Notes: a model not told the origin generated them from the letters alone. Numbered from the stretch's first letter, positions 22,979 through 35,037 are shown. The stretch: 64,000 nt of DNA from Sipunculus nudus (GCA_026874595.1 CM049311.1:33379176-33443175); one strand, 5' to 3'. Program-made: numbers and translations.

Positions 22979-23157
22979 TGACGAGTTCATTCTTTAACAC
23001 AGGTGACGTCGGAGGCTACATGGGGTTAATGCTGGGGGCCAGTGTCATCACGCTTTGGGAGATTGTGGAATTTCTCGTCGATCTGTGTCGCTCGATCTGC
23101 AAAAAACCTGGACGCAAAAGCTCTACTGTGGAATCATTACACGACTTCAAATTTTGA
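11871..23157 (+). CDS. gene A: DEG/ENaC (ASIC-like) cation channel subunit, 3' six exons
   Basis: Exons: 11871-11969, 14173-14332, 16654-16710, 17478-17637, 18963-19054, 23003-23157 (stop 23155-23157); together 240 residues. Lengths and phases equal those of genes B and C. The first reads [19 protein letters not shown] (palm). The next three carry the thumb cysteines: GC at MGC, CQQEC and CGC; EC...C in the 57-nt exon; CECREVC. The 92-nt exon reads [11 protein letters not shown], and the last [14 protein letters not shown] (TM2 with Gly-Ala-Ser filter, Gly at the degenerin site) plus a cytoplasmic tail ending FKF, possibly a class II PDZ ligand. The intron after 17637 has a GC donor. Exons for the N-terminus, TM1 and finger are not in the window: they lie upstream of the retroelement or are lost. 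A candidate poly(A) signal is at 23757-23762. Confidence 0.9.
12045..14172. other. gene A intron, no other gene seen
   Basis: It holds a (GA)n tract at 13791-13820, a poly-G run near 13853-13866 and a short (GACA)n tract at 13911-13925. No TIR pair or coding segment was recognised. The intron ends with a pyrimidine-rich acceptor ...TTTTCAG before 14173. Confidence 0.5.
15030..15430 (+). repeat. dispersed unknown repeat, copy 2
   Basis: Collinear with 9780-10200 (see copy 1). Lies in the gene A intron between 14332 and 16654. Confidence 0.5.
15938..16234. mobile_element. fold-back element with about 90-bp inverted arms (element F1)
   Basis: The left arm starts CACCAGTACGTCTGTTGCTG and contains GACGCCATTTTTT and CGCATGCGCAAGGA. 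The right arm is its inverted match, ending ...AACAGACGTACTGGTG, with TTCCTTGCGCATGCC and AAAATGGCGTCC. The loop between the arms is about 100 bp. Similarity may extend 10-40 bp outside on both sides. No coding content. Gene A intron. Confidence 0.75.
16272..16592. mobile_element. fold-back element with about 65-bp inverted arms (element F2)
   Basis: The left arm contains ATTATTGTTCTTTACGGTAA then CAGCGCCATCTTG; the right arm (about 16515-16592) contains CAGATGGCGCTGAATAGC then GTTACCGTACATAACAATAA, the inverted counterpart. It is immediately adjacent to F1 but the arm sequence is different. It ends about 60 bp before the 57-nt exon of gene A. Confidence 0.75.
17478..17637 (+). CDS. gene A exon with CxCxxxC thumb motif and GC splice donor
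   Basis: The acceptor is ...TCTTACAG. The exon reads [20 protein letters not shown], the conserved C-x-C-x3-C...Y-x4-LS block of DEG/ENaC channels. The donor is CTCAG|GCAAGA, a good match to GC-AG intron donors. Length (160 nt) and phase match the homologous exons of genes B (30059-30218) and C (59356-59515), and joining to 18963 gives AG+A (Arg) followed by EDVALL, as in the paralogs. No GT donor nearby gives the correct phase. Confidence 0.88.
17990..18445 (+). mobile_element. pogo-like MITE (CAGTAGAGCGCC family), truncated copy a
   Basis: It starts CAGTAGAGCGACTTATTTTC after TA and continues with sequence homologous to the rightmost half of 40992-41975 read in reverse (e.g. TTTCTTTAACAG and GCAGTCCGTTTTC). 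It is cut off before the (TA)n array at 18446. Gene A intron. Confidence 0.7.
19501..19950. mobile_element. PIF/Harbinger-like MITE, 450 bp
   Basis: The terminal inverted repeats are GGCCGTATCGGCAC (left) and GTGCGGACACGGCC (right), flanked by TAT on both sides (19498-19500 and 19951-19953), a possible 3-bp target duplication. Subterminal AAACCGGTTTACT-like motifs recur in both orientations. No transposase. It lies in the gene A intron after the 92-nt exon. Superfamily assignment is by TIR and target length only. Confidence 0.7.
21190..21411 (+). repeat. short interspersed repeat (tail with GCTAACA/AAACA and GCGGAGG), copy 1
   Basis: It contains TTTCATCAAAATCCGTCAAT, TTGCTAACAAACAAACAAAC and CCGCTTAGCGGAGG in the same order as 21935-22133. 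This tail type is common in marine invertebrate genomes. It may be SINE- or LINE-tail-derived; no tRNA-like head was recognised. Confidence 0.6.
21833..21858. promoter_or_regulatory. pair of perfect CRE palindromes
   Basis: TGACGTCA occurs at 21833-21840 and again at 21851-21858, with CACGTG (E-box) at 21824-21829. All are within the large gene A intron. CREB/ATF and bHLH proteins bind such sites; regulatory use here is only inferred. Confidence 0.4.
21935..22133 (+). repeat. short interspersed repeat, copy 2
   Basis: It carries TTTCATCAAAATTCGTTGAG, ATGCTAACAGATAAACAGAC and GCTTTGCGGAGG, collinear with 21190-21411. Its 3' half is included in the adjacent tandem duplication and so reappears near 22556-22628. 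Confidence 0.6.
22054..23075 (+). repeat. recent tandem duplication containing part of the last exon of gene A
   Basis: Unit 1 is 22054-22547 and unit 2 is 22548-23075. Outside TA arrays of different length, I count three base differences (for example CAACAATTTT versus CAAAAATTTT). Each unit contains a GCGGAGG repeat tail, a GAGGTTTTACTG element end, two (TA)n arrays, an acceptor and the first 73 nt of the last exon. The near identity implies a recent event or ongoing homogenisation. Confidence 0.9.
22475..22569 (+). CDS. gene A alternative or decoy last exon (truncated copy)
   Basis: The acceptor TTCTTTAACACAG is identical to that of the true last exon. The first 73 nt match 23003-23075 and encode [14 protein letters not shown] through most of TM2. 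Past the duplication junction the frame reads LCYRANR and stops (TAA 22567-22569), so a protein using it would have TM2 and the filter but no cytoplasmic tail. Use in mRNA is untested; it could be a silent relic of the duplication. Confidence 0.6.
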
Positions 23158-24437
23158 CGGAAAATATACACAAGCCAAGAATGAAAGATCTGATATAACC
23201 TAAGAACACCTGGGAAATACCGATTTCACATATTTAAGTGAACTATATATATACCGAACCTGCAAACTCTAATAGCTAAAATACAATATAAATTTGATTA
23301 TTTTATACCTCCGCTTATACGGTATTACGGTTTTCCATTGGGTCATTTGTTGGATAGTTCGTTGTTTTGTGTTTTAGCAACTTTACGTAAAAAATATATG
23401 TACAGAGTTTTATGAAATTCTAAGGAGTCTTAAGGTAACACCTAATGAACAATCCATTAAAATTTGTAAGTAAGCTGGACCAACATGCATTATTACTATA
23501 ATTTAAAAATTATATACCGGTACTGTTGTTACAAAGGGCAGAGGCCGCCCCATTCATAGTTATTGCAGCGAAATTTGGTGGCTCTGGTAGTGGGAGAAAT
23601 CAAGCCCTAACCATTGCAACGACTGGGCCAGTCTACAAACAGATTATCGCAGGTTATATAGGGTGGAAGGACAATAGAGTCTTATGAATGTGCTCTTGTA
23701 CAATATGTTGGTGATTCAGTTTTGTTTGATCTAAATTAATTGTCAAAAGTAAAGATAATAAAACAATATAAACGAAACATAACATCAAACGCGCAAATTG
23801 GTGCTGACACCTTTTATTTATTTACTATGTTAAGAAATGCTGCAAAAGCATTAATCTTAGATTTTAGAAACACTTGCAGTTGAGCAAGTAAGATCAAGTA
23901 CCTTAGAACTGTAATAAGAAATGATCTACAATTGACTGGTAATATCACTTAATCATAGAAAAGATTTTTTCTGAAGAAGATAGGGAGCTTTTCATTAATA
24001 ATCCATACAAACTTTTCTTGTTTCCATTCTGTAATTTAATGAGTATTTCCTTTTTTAAATAAAATAAAATGAATGCATTATTTTGCAACTAAATCATCCG
24101 AATCGAATGCAAAATGATGTATGAATTACATCCTGTCATAATTGTTTAAATGTGTTGCAGTCCTGAAGACGTTTTTGAACAACAGCAAGAAAGTTATTAC
24201 GCAATATCATGTATTGTCTTTTGTTTTGCTGACCAAACACTGACATCTGTATCATGTATTTACATGAGCTGAATAAAAATAATTCTTATGCTGTATTTAA
24301 CGGATCTATTTCAATTTAATCTTATCTCGTCTTGTCATGCCTTTATCTTTTCTCGGTCTTATCTCAAACTAAACTATATATATTAATCATTCATGATGCC
24401 ATTACGTTAGGTAATGATCATTATACGAACAGCAACT

Positions 24438-24504
<67 letters not shown>

Positions 24505-26487
24505 GTCTGCAACACAAGGCTGTTTTTGCGATGACATGTGACTATCCACATTAAAAAGATTTGGAGGAAGACATTGAAGAAGATAATGAGGCAGTTTATT
24601 CTGAATGAAGCTAAATCGCATAGTTCCTACAACATTTAAATTAAAAACGTGTCAGTTTTAAATATAAATCCAACTGACAGTTAATCTCGAAAGGAAGATG
24701 AAAGAAAATGGAATTAAAACTATTTCCTACTGTTAACTCTAACAAAGGGGACTTGTGAAGTGCAGTCTCCGTATCATGCAATGACATTGACAAGTCCATT
24801 TATACAATACGTTAAAGAAAATGTTGGCCAGAAAAAGATACAGTTATAAACAAAATAAATAATAATAAATTATGGTATAACATGCTTTGTACACTTGTTT
24901 TAATTTAGGTGTGTAATAATATTTTAGAAATAATGATAATACATAAAAATTATAATAATTATAATAATCATTATTTTTATTATTAGTATAATATCATCCT
25001 CATTATCATCAACCTCATCATTATCATAATTCTCCCCTCTTCATAATATTATTCCGTCTCACCATCGCCATAGGTTAGCTCCATAGCAATCTCCATGTTT
25101 TATAGGCATGAAAGAAGTTGCTTAATGCGTAACTAAAATGATTCCTTCAGATTAAATTGCAACTTATAATGATATTCGTTTCCTTTATGATATCCGTATA
25201 CATGGTTTGGGACCAGAATTGTTAATTCGAAATTGTACTGGAACGTTTAAGATTTCTTTTGCATGTGATATGGGTAACAGAGACCAACTACCTACAGCCA
25301 TCTGGCGAGAGAAGATAAACTAAATTTAAAATACTGATTTTACCATGTGAATTATGGAATCTGGATTATATATCCAGAACATCTTAGATGAGGACCGTGA
25401 TTTAACAGAAACACCAGCCAGAACTTTTTAGGAAAGTGTAACATTGGAAATATGCTCTATAGATTGGGTGTTACATATCCGGATATGCATGAATGCATTC
25501 ACGCATACATACAATTAACCATACATACGTTTATACATGGACACATACATACATACATGAAGACAGACAAACCCGCTTGCAATATTCACCCAAATAAAGA
25601 TATATGAATTCATTTAAATGTACATGGACTGCTGCATTCAAAAAGCTTTTTAAATTGTCTTGAATGGTCGATGTTAAAACATATGTTACAACAGCCAATG
25701 ACTCTCAAAACCTTTAGCTCAGGAAGATTTTCTTGGCAAAGATATTATACTAATATCAATCTTAAATATTTCTATATTTGGGGGACGGAAGTTTTTTTAT
25801 ATAGCAAAAGAAACATTATATTTTGAAGCTTAGGTAAGGTTGATTAAAACCTTCTTGACCTTGAAAATAAATTATTTTTTAAAAAAGCTAGATCAGTAGA
25901 ATGAGCATACAACAATATACCAAGTTATACGGAAATATTAACGTGTTTTATCATGTTGATGATAATTCACTAGGGCTACTGTCAAGCAGTTAAGATGTTA
26001 ATATATATGCAGCAATACGCTGCAGGTACATTTCTACCTTTTTCTGCATCTGATTTCAATTTTTCCTATGACTCTGATTTTCATCAGCTGAATTTTCTGA
26101 CCGATACTATAAGACATACAGTGACACTTTGATTCCCTTTGTAAACGACTATTACAACCGTTTTTTTTTTATCCGGGATTGCCAAGGATTTGAGTAAAAG
26201 TCGGTAGATCATGATGGGACTATTCCATACTTCTTCATCATTCATAACGACAATAGCATTCAAGTACATGACACTGAAAGCCCATAAAATGGCCGGAAAA
26301 TCTGGTGGTATATACGCATAATTAGTAGGCATGCGAGACAGCCTTTTATTTAAAAAAAATAAATATAAAGACAGGCAATATATATATTTTAAATATGTAA
26401 AACTGCATTTTAATACTCACTATTTTATGTGTCTAAAAATTCCTGGCTTACGTTTATAAATATATAGATAAGTGATAATTTATATAT

Positions 26488-26549
<62 letters not shown>

Positions 26550-26657
26550 CTCTGAAGAAAACGACACTGTAAATTCACAACAGTCTGTTTCACAGGATAC
26601 GACCCGATCATCAGGCGAATGCGGTTAGAATCACTTTACAACGGGGGTTACACTACC

Positions 26658-26744
<87 letters not shown>

Positions 26745-27130
26745 GTTTCATTTATTATTCACAACTATCGTCATATAATTTTTTTGTTCTTTATACCATC
26801 TTCAGTTTTTTGTTGCAGCCATCCATTCATTTAACGTTTTACGTAAATAAAGTTCTAATTTGAACTTTTTGCTCGTTTGAAACTTAATTTACGATTAAGC
26901 CAACACGACATCTATGTTGCTGTTGCCATGGATACTGTTTGTATTTGTGAGCTTATTTTGTTAGGCAACGCTGTGTGTATGTTAAAAAAAAACGGGGAAG
27001 ACAAATATTACCACGTATCAGGAATGAAACGTGCTTTATTAAAATATATGTATGGAGTTTTGTCAAAATAGTGCGAATAATTAACCATCTAATATAGTGT
27101 TGTGCGCAGTATAATGTAAAAAGTGATATA
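23158..27130. other. intergenic DNA between genes A and B (tail to tail)
   Basis: Possible 3' UTR of gene A at first (AATAAA at 23757-23762 and 24274-24279). Three (TA)n arrays lie at 24440-24502, 26479-26548 and 26660-26741, with short ATT/ATC-rich repeats near 24950-25030. No coding segment or TIR pair recognised. Confidence 0.5.
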
Positions 27131-27791
27131 CGGTATTTCCTTGATTAGACGCTGGGCCTTAAATAGTCGCCTGTCTTATTAAGTAGCTGGGGCTAAACTA
27201 CGTCTCAGAAAAATAAACGCCGGCCTTAAATAGACGTCGTCTTGTTCAGAGGCCGGGTGTCAGGGTAGTTTCCATGTTTGCCGCCAGATGTCTTTTCCTC
27301 TCACTATAATTGGGGCATTTACCGGTCAAATTGACCGGATTTTGGTTTGTGTTTGTGTTGATAATATATTTATTTCCTCTAGAAATCTTTCTCTTTTTTC
27401 TTACGTGCATGCCTGTTTCCATAAGGGACACCACATATTCCCGATTCGTCCATTTTGATAAAAGCCGATTACAGCTGCTAATTAATGCCACACAAATACG
27501 TCAGCAGTGTGAAGACTTAACAATGTCACTGCAATCAAGCCAAGCTAGGCAGAAATAGTACCGCTTGACACAAGCGATTGCGCGTGTCCCTTATCCCTGT
27601 GGCATCTCTGGAAATTTCGTAAACACGATCTGCGTACCGGCGATGTTTTCAACTGTGTCCCTATTAGTAGTGACCTTCGGGTTAATTGTTCCGACGTGTT
27701 CTTTTTTTCAGCCTTGTCTGACGAGCCTGATTATGTATTTTTAAATAAACGTCAGCCTTAAATAGAAGCCCGGGCGTCTGATAAAGGAAAT
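27131..27791. mobile_element. MITE with GGTATTTCCT termini
   Basis: The left end CGGTATTTCCTTGATTAGAC and right end GTCTGATAAAGGAAATA are inverted repeats, each followed inwards by a CTTAAATAG block (GGGCCTTAAATAG left; CAGCCTTAAATAGAAG right). About 660 bp with no transposase. It sits just beyond the 3' end of gene B and could supply its 3' UTR. Confidence 0.65.
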
Positions 27792-27972
27792 ATTAATTGA
27801 TAATAGAAACGAAAGCGATGAGTTTGTATATTTTCAACATTTGAGTAAAAACATGTACAAATGCTATTCCATCACCCTGACAACTGACTTGGGTATTTGC
27901 TCATCTTTCTTAAGCTCTGGCCAAGTAATCAGGCGACTCACAGTTCTTTAGAGTATATGTTGAATCTCCCTT

Positions 27973-28657
27973 CTAATATTTTCCCTCAGATGGACTTACA
28001 GAATCCATGTTCTTTTGTGACTTGCAAAATCGAGTACGGCAAATATCAAAGAGAAACTCAAGTATCTCCCAACACGTGATCACGCTGGCCCCGAGGAATA
28101 ATCCCATGTAGCCGCCGATATCACCTGCCGTAATACAGATCAATAACTTAATGATATTGCCGTATTGTTTTTTAAACCCAAAGCAACGACATACTGTATA
28201 AAAAGAACTACACTGTTAAGTATATATGATTATTCTTTTCCTTGTAGACAAATGTTAACAAACCGTTGATTTAGTGATCATAAGGTAATGGGAATGCAGT
28301 ATTGGAACGTACATGTTTATATGAAAACCCTATTGGTCAACGTTCAGTTACGTGATGATAACAATAATGATATTGACGGCTATGATTTTTAAACAGACTT
28401 GTCATCTTAATGTATCAAACTTCTTTTCATTTGATAAATACGTCAGAAAAATTAGAATAGATTATTAATAAATATTCTTTGTTTTTAAACATGTGGCATG
28501 TTAAATTGTTTCATATATAATGGAACAGAAATGTCTTACCTCCTAAAAAGGAGAAATCGTAACTGTAACTCTGCCTGATCACTGTTTCAGATAATATCTG
28601 ATAGTACAGACACAGTAGCGCCATGTTCTCTCTGGAAATTTTTATGACATAACCGTT

Positions 28658-28742
<85 letters not shown>

Positions 28743-29528
28743 GGAGCACCGTTTTTCCGAAAAGGTCGAGGAACAAGCTTTTTGTTCGTAAAAACGAACA
28801 TTCGGAAATGTGGACAAAGGTCTAGCGGCAAGTTAGTACGACAGTTAATGATTAACTTATGGCCAGTTTACCCGAGGAACACGGTGTTTCTTTTCGATAT
28901 TCGTAATTGACCACCTGGACGTAAAAAAGATATTGCTGAGCATAATTGGCAAAGATCAGTCTTATCTGTTTTAAGGATACGTGCGTGCTTCTTTTTCATC
29001 AAATTCACGGGAGGGAAAGGTCAAGTGACATCGCCAATGAACACGTTTCTTATCGATCTACGTAATTGAAGACCGGGACATATAAAAACTGCTCGAGCAC
29101 AAACGTTTAATGAATTATACCCCACCAATGCTCATGCGTGTAAACTGCACAGTTATTTGGCATGACAACTGTCCTAAGCCGACGAACTGTGCTTGCTTGA
29201 GTGCAAAAGAGATGTGGTTGATTACACACAAGTGCTCTTGGATAAACTGCTCAGTCGCTTGCTAGGAGTACAGGGGCCGAGCGTTGCGGGGCTAGCTGTA
29301 GTTTTCACACCTTTGCCCCGGCGACATCGGCCCAGAACTAATTAATTAGGGTGACCACTGGGCTTAACACATGACTGCAGGCCTTGTTACTCTTAATTAA
29401 TTTACTCATTTTAGGTTTCGACATACTTGAAATATATTTCGGAAAGACGAATAATTTTTCGGTTCCCCATTTTAATTTTCGGAAAAACGAATTTTCGGAA
29501 ATTTGGTATTCGGAAATACGGCGCTCTA

Positions 29529-29592
<64 letters not shown>

Positions 29593-29609
29593 TATATATT
29601 AATATATAT

Positions 29610-29647
<38 letters not shown>

Positions 29648-31314
29648 GATACATATATGTATATGTTTTCAGTACGTAGTTTCGCAGATTGGGATTAATA
29701 ACGTATATCTTATCTTATCTTAAACCTTTTATGCTGCCAGGAGACCTATAAAATGTAGCATACACAGAGCAGGTTCCCAAATACCTCTGTGATGACCAAG
29801 CTGTACTAGTGCATGTATGTTAAAATATTTGGAACTGTACCATACTGTACTCCATATCCATTGTCTGTTTCCCGGAACATTATCTTGGTACTTTGGACAT
29901 TTGACTATGAACAATTGATAAATAAATATTTACTGTATATGCATTTTTGTGCATGAACTGAACTATCTTATTTTTATTAAAAGATTGAAAGCTTTAAACG
30001 ACAATTCTCTTGTTATTTTCGTGTTTTAATTTATGCCGCAGCAATATTTCAGGGTCACCTGGCATCCTCTGATGTTACATTGAAGGTCTGGCGCAGAGTT
30101 TTCACGAAATAAGGAGCCGGAAAGCGGGCGTGTGACAGTTTGGTGTCGTATTCAACTTTCTCACACACTTCTCTACACCCGCAGTTGGGAAGCCCGGCGG
30201 AATCCATGGTAAAATTTTCTACAAATCAGCACATGATAAAAGATTCCATACTGAGATATATAAATCAAATTTATGTTTCATTTGCTTGGCTTTAACTTAA
30301 AGGGGGAACTTGACACTACTGGCGCCCCCTACAGATAACACTGCAAACTAAAAATATCTGGTTTAACTATAATGTCATGAGGCTGCATATTTTGCCGTTT
30401 GTGACCTTGGTTGTCATGAAAACGTCATCTCGTCAGGGCATCATTTGTGAAAAGTAACTAGGATGAACAGTAATTGTGTGAATGCTAAGTGTTACAGCTT
30501 TGATTAATTATTTTTTAAATAGTAAAAAATTTTTACATATAAATTTTAAAACAGAATATTACCAGAAGAGGCTTAAGTGCAGGAATATACCAACGGCTAT
30601 CTTGTCAGCTGTCAGTTTTGACAGTTGCAAGTAGATGATGAAAAAGAGCATAAATATCACCATATGATTGTGAGTGACACTGATGGTGTAATTCTGAAGA
30701 GATGATTAATATATACCCATAGGTTTAATAGTGCTAATATTTATATTTCTTTTTATATGGGCATCTTAAAAGCTGATCATATATTGTTGACGCCAGAAGT
30801 CATTTCAGTGTGGACTCGCTCTCTGTCTCACAACCCTCCAGCGCCACCTTTAGGGGATGTTCTTAATTAATAATGTCCAAAATGTTCATATTTTTGCCTA
30901 ATACTTTAAAATTTTAATCCATTGACATACACATTTTTGTTTTTAAATAAGATTGATATTTAATTCTGCATGATTATTTCGAATATTATGAAAAAAATAA
31001 ATTGGTCAGTTATCTAAAATATGTAACTTTTATTTACCCCTTTGTTACAATATCATATAAAAACCCACCACAAGTGTCTATTTTCAACTTCATAAACTGC
31101 AAAAATAAGCACAATTACCCCGAATTTTATTTCAAAATTTTACAAAGTATGCCTTGTATGCCTCTAGATATCATGTGCAAAATATCTAAGAATTAAATTC
31201 CAAAGGTAGTTAAAAGTGTCATGTTCCCCCTTAAAACTTATTTCTCTGTTCTCAGGCCTTGTGTACCAGCAAGATTATGTTATCACACTTAGCGGCATAA
31301 CAGAAATGTAAATC

Positions 31315-31365
<51 letters not shown>

Positions 31366-31608
31366 GCGGCGGGGGCATAGTTCTCGGAGTGAGAGAGAGA
31401 GAGAAACAGAAAACCAGGAAACATATAGTTAACATTCGGCTTACATCACACTCACGAATAAAATATAATAGTTATTATTATTAATATTATTAAATAAAAA
31501 AAAGATAAAATATAATAATCTCACCTGATGCTTCGCTTAGACATGTGACGTCATCGGCTGTGTCGCAAAAATCTTTGTTTCCTGCAAATATGTCCAAAAT
31601 GACGTGAA

Positions 31609-31682
<74 letters not shown>

Positions 31683-34600
31683 TATGTGTGTGTGTGTGCG
31701 TGTGTGTGTATATTACACTGCATAGATATACTAATACATCTACACTCGTTTACGGCAAAAAAGAATTGTTTTAGTCATTCTTTTACTCTGTATCATATTA
31801 ACATAGATTTTGTATTTCTAAGATCTGCTTTGTGTTAAAGCTACACAGGACACACAGAACACACAGACTTTTTTTTAATGTAGAAAGTGCTCCCTTTGAT
31901 ACACTTTAGTCTGAATCTCTAAAATAAAAAAAAAATATGAAAAAAAAGATAAAAAAATACGCCTTAAACCATCAATGTTATACTGTCATAATATCGCATT
32001 ATATCATTAAAAAACATTGTACGGATTATAATATAATTAAAAAATGTTTCATAAAACAAAACGATATTATGCGTGTTAACTTCTTCTGTTACCTCTGTTA
32101 TTGTATATATTACAAATGGGGAATTTATATTACCTCTGTGCAAAAAGTGTCGACATCCACAAGTGTTCTCTAGGTACTTGTATAGACATTCTTGCTGACA
32201 CGCCAGACGCGTGTAATAAGGGTAGTACTCCAGAGGGTTCACAAAATCCGTGTCTACAGTGTCGACACAGTCCATGTACTTCTCTAGTACATACTGAACA
32301 TGCAAATAAAAAAATCTTAGTTTTGAGTCACACTTAAGAATTTATACTTATACTTATCAGCCAAAATGTATGAGATAACCGTTATTGTCTCTGCGAGGAG
32401 AGTATGCGCGTTCATCACCCGTTCGTGTGTGTGCTTGTGTGTGTGTTTGATCACAACATAACTCACCCAATCATTAATTTAAAGGCCACTGAGAATTGAT
32501 TTAGTGTGGAATCGGGACATGATCCGGAACGTCATCAAGGCATTTACACAAATATAAATCTCTTATTCACGAATTCCCCAGGGAATATGGGCCAAATAGG
32601 TGAATTAATTCGAATACGATATAGGGAACACCCCGTAATATGAACTCATATAGCGGAGGCTTGCATTCCCTAAAATGCAGGTTTCTGGTACGGTGCATGC
32701 TTTGGTATAAAGCAAAAAACACTTGTTCAATTACTAAATACTTTAACAACTAGAAATAAAGGTCCATGTTCTCCTTTTTTTCTGATTTCCCCAGCTTGTC
32801 TACCCCCTTTCCAACTGCATTGCATGTATTTCATTGCAAAAATGTGGGTATCAGAAAAAAATCTATGTTGCAATTCTGTCGTGATAACATACATAGCGCA
32901 CATCAGTTTAATGTATTAAATATGTAATCGTCACCCTGGTCCTTCTGATTGAAATTAATGTCTCCTGACCAGGAGATATGGACAGCTCGTTCACCCCCAT
33001 CAATGGTGTATCGTCTTGTTCATGCAGCAGTACCTGTAACAAGCAGGTAAGTTAAAGTTATGAAATAATATTGAAGATAATTGATGCTATTAATGGATTA
33101 TAAAGGGTAGGTGACCGGTTGTCTGATCGAGGATCGGAAGTAGAAAAGTTTGAATACTTTGTTATGTATCTTAATTAAGATGCCCCTGACCTGTATTCAG
33201 TTTGTCTCCTTTAGATAAAACTACACCGAACAGGCGCAAACACGGTCAGAAGAAAGAAAAAGAGGAAAAAAAGCACTTTAATCGATGCTTTTGCACTCTT
33301 GGGGTACCAAACCACAACAATTTTGACACAAATACTTAAACGGAAATGAACCCATCACATTTGGGCGGGAGGCATGCTGAATTTCATATGTATTAATGAT
33401 ATCTAAAAGATAATAAAGCATTGACTTATTTTGACTAATAATACATCAATTTAATCAATTTAATATGTGAAATACATTTGAACTATTGCTTATTGGCCTT
33501 GAAAATAAGAATTCATTTTACTGCTGAATATTTGAATTGTCATGATTTGGGATAAATTGTCATAATTAGGGTCCTCAGTTTTCAATTTCAGATTAACGAT
33601 TTTTTTTCGGATAATTGGTATTCGGAAAAATGAAGCTCTACTGTATTGTAAAAGAATAATGGTTTTACAAACCTTAAAGCCCGAGGAGCCAAGCAGTTTG
33701 TCACTGAGATAATATTCCGATTGCTTAACGTTCAGTAACAACTGAACACCAAAGTCAACACCAGTAAGTGAAGTACGTAGCGAATTATTCCGATCACCAT
33801 TAAACGTGTAGCAGTAGCCATTTTCCGTGAGGACACCGTTGAACATTTCCAGACAGTTTGACATTTTCCCTTTTATTTTACAGAAAATGAGAGTTTCATC
33901 CAGGCGATGTCCGGCGGCGATCACATGGTCCGTGATATTTAGATCTAGGACTGCATTTTGTCTAGCCGTTCTCTTCCCCAGTACGCGTCTCAGCGCCAAC
34001 CGGAAGTCTGGATTATTTTTCATGTAGGTTTTGTTGAACACATTGATGTTGCAAATGGTAACCGCTGGAAACTCCATATATGGAAACCCGAATTCGACAG
34101 AAATGCTGGTCTCCGTTTTAGGGTCTATTGCTCTCATGGTCAACTGGGTTCCTTTGTAGACAAGGAAAACCAGACCTCCCAATACCAAGCTTCCCCAGAA
34201 TAGCCTGTGTTTTAAAGACAGTTTATATCTCAGACGATGCAGTTATAAGTGACTTGCTCGGAATTAAACGGATTCAAGAAACAAAATTGTATGTATGGGG
34301 GAACTTGACACTTCATTTCTGCATATATACATCCTTTGTATGAAACAAAATTTCGGTCAGTGTGCTTTTTTTTGCAGTATATTTACCTAAAAATAGAGAC
34401 TTTTAGTGAATATTTATATGATGTTTTACCAAGGGAGAAACAAAACATCTCATTTTTGAAAGTTGAGTATATTATGACAGATTTAACGATCATTGTATTT
34501 GCTAATAGTGAACCATGATAAAAATTAAAATTCTATTCATAAATTACACCATTGACACTTTTTTTTAACATTGATTTGCGTGTTCATTCTCTTTTGTTTG

Positions 34601-34853
34601 TAATGGCGTGTACATTCTGTTTTGCTTTGTAATCTATTGTCCAATCTTGCACTTACTAATATCTTGTGTCAATCATGATACAGTAATGTACCACAAGACA
34701 GCCATCCCCTAAACACGACACACCCTCTTTGACGACCACAAGTTTTTGTCCCGAGGGCGGTCTTAGTGTTAGTGTAATTTATTTACATATCCGTGGTTTT
34801 GAATTAGTATACACGGCAAGTGTACTCTTATTAATTTACAAAAACGCTTTGCA

Positions 34854-34895
<42 letters not shown>

Positions 34896-35037
34896 ACGTG
34901 TTACCTCCTAGGCACTGGGGCAGTGCTGTCTCCTATGACACTAATACCATGGAGCGTGGAGCTTTGTGAAAACTCTTTGGCCTTCTCCGTCGGCGTTTTA
35001 TGCTTCATGGCGATCAAGGGGTCCCATTCATTGAAAC
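27973..35037 (-). CDS. gene B: DEG/ENaC (ASIC-like) cation channel subunit
   Basis: Minus-strand exons: 35037-34905, 34204-33673, 33033-32935, 32293-32134, 31581-31525, 30218-30059, 28631-28540, 28124-27973 (stop at 27975-27973). All donors are GT and phases agree. Exon 1 has the cytoplasmic His-Gly gating motif (STLHGISVIGD). Exon 2 starts with TM1 (LFWGSLVLGGLVFLVYKG), then FPAVTICN, a FC...NC pair and GYCYTFN. The thumb cysteines follow: DC, ACQQEC, CGC; C-x7-C in the 57-nt exon; CGCREVC. TM2 reads GDIGGYMGLFLGAS. The start is uncertain: the Met at 35008-35006 gives 451 residues, but exon 1 looks like it begins at an acceptor (35037), so a further 5' exon is possible. Probably forms proton- or peptide-gated sodium channels; the ligand cannot be told. 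Confidence 0.93.
28740..29531. mobile_element. pogo-like MITE (CAGTAGAGCGCC family), copy b, about 790 bp
   Basis: The left end GTGGAGCACCGTTTTTCCGA and right end TACGGCGCTCTACTG are inverted; both borders touch TA arrays. Subterminal TTCGGAAA and AAAACGAA motifs repeat. It lies in the gene B intron between exons 28631-28540 and 30218-30059, and is inverted relative to copy c. No transposase. Confidence 0.8.
30219..31524. other. gene B intron, no other gene seen
   Basis: Contains a (GA)n tract at 31319-31354 followed by a poly-G run. No TIR pair or protein-like frame recognised. Confidence 0.5.
33590..33643. mobile_element. terminal fragment of the CAGTAGAGCGCC MITE family
   Basis: ATTGGTATTCGGAAAAATGA followed by AGCTCTACTG and TA matches the right terminus of copies b and c. 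Only one end is recognisable. It sits 30 bp beyond the 3' border of the large exon of gene B, in the intron. Confidence 0.65.
34857..34893. repeat. (CT)n microsatellite at a gene B exon border
   Basis: An uninterrupted CT tract ending 12 bp from the donor of gene B exon 1 (34905). On the gene's strand it is a GA-rich stretch just inside the intron. Confidence 0.85.

Noticed and set aside
28661-28738. Apparent CRISPR-like or tandem structure at TA arrays
   Set aside because: Simple-sequence repeats without spacers in a eukaryotic genome.
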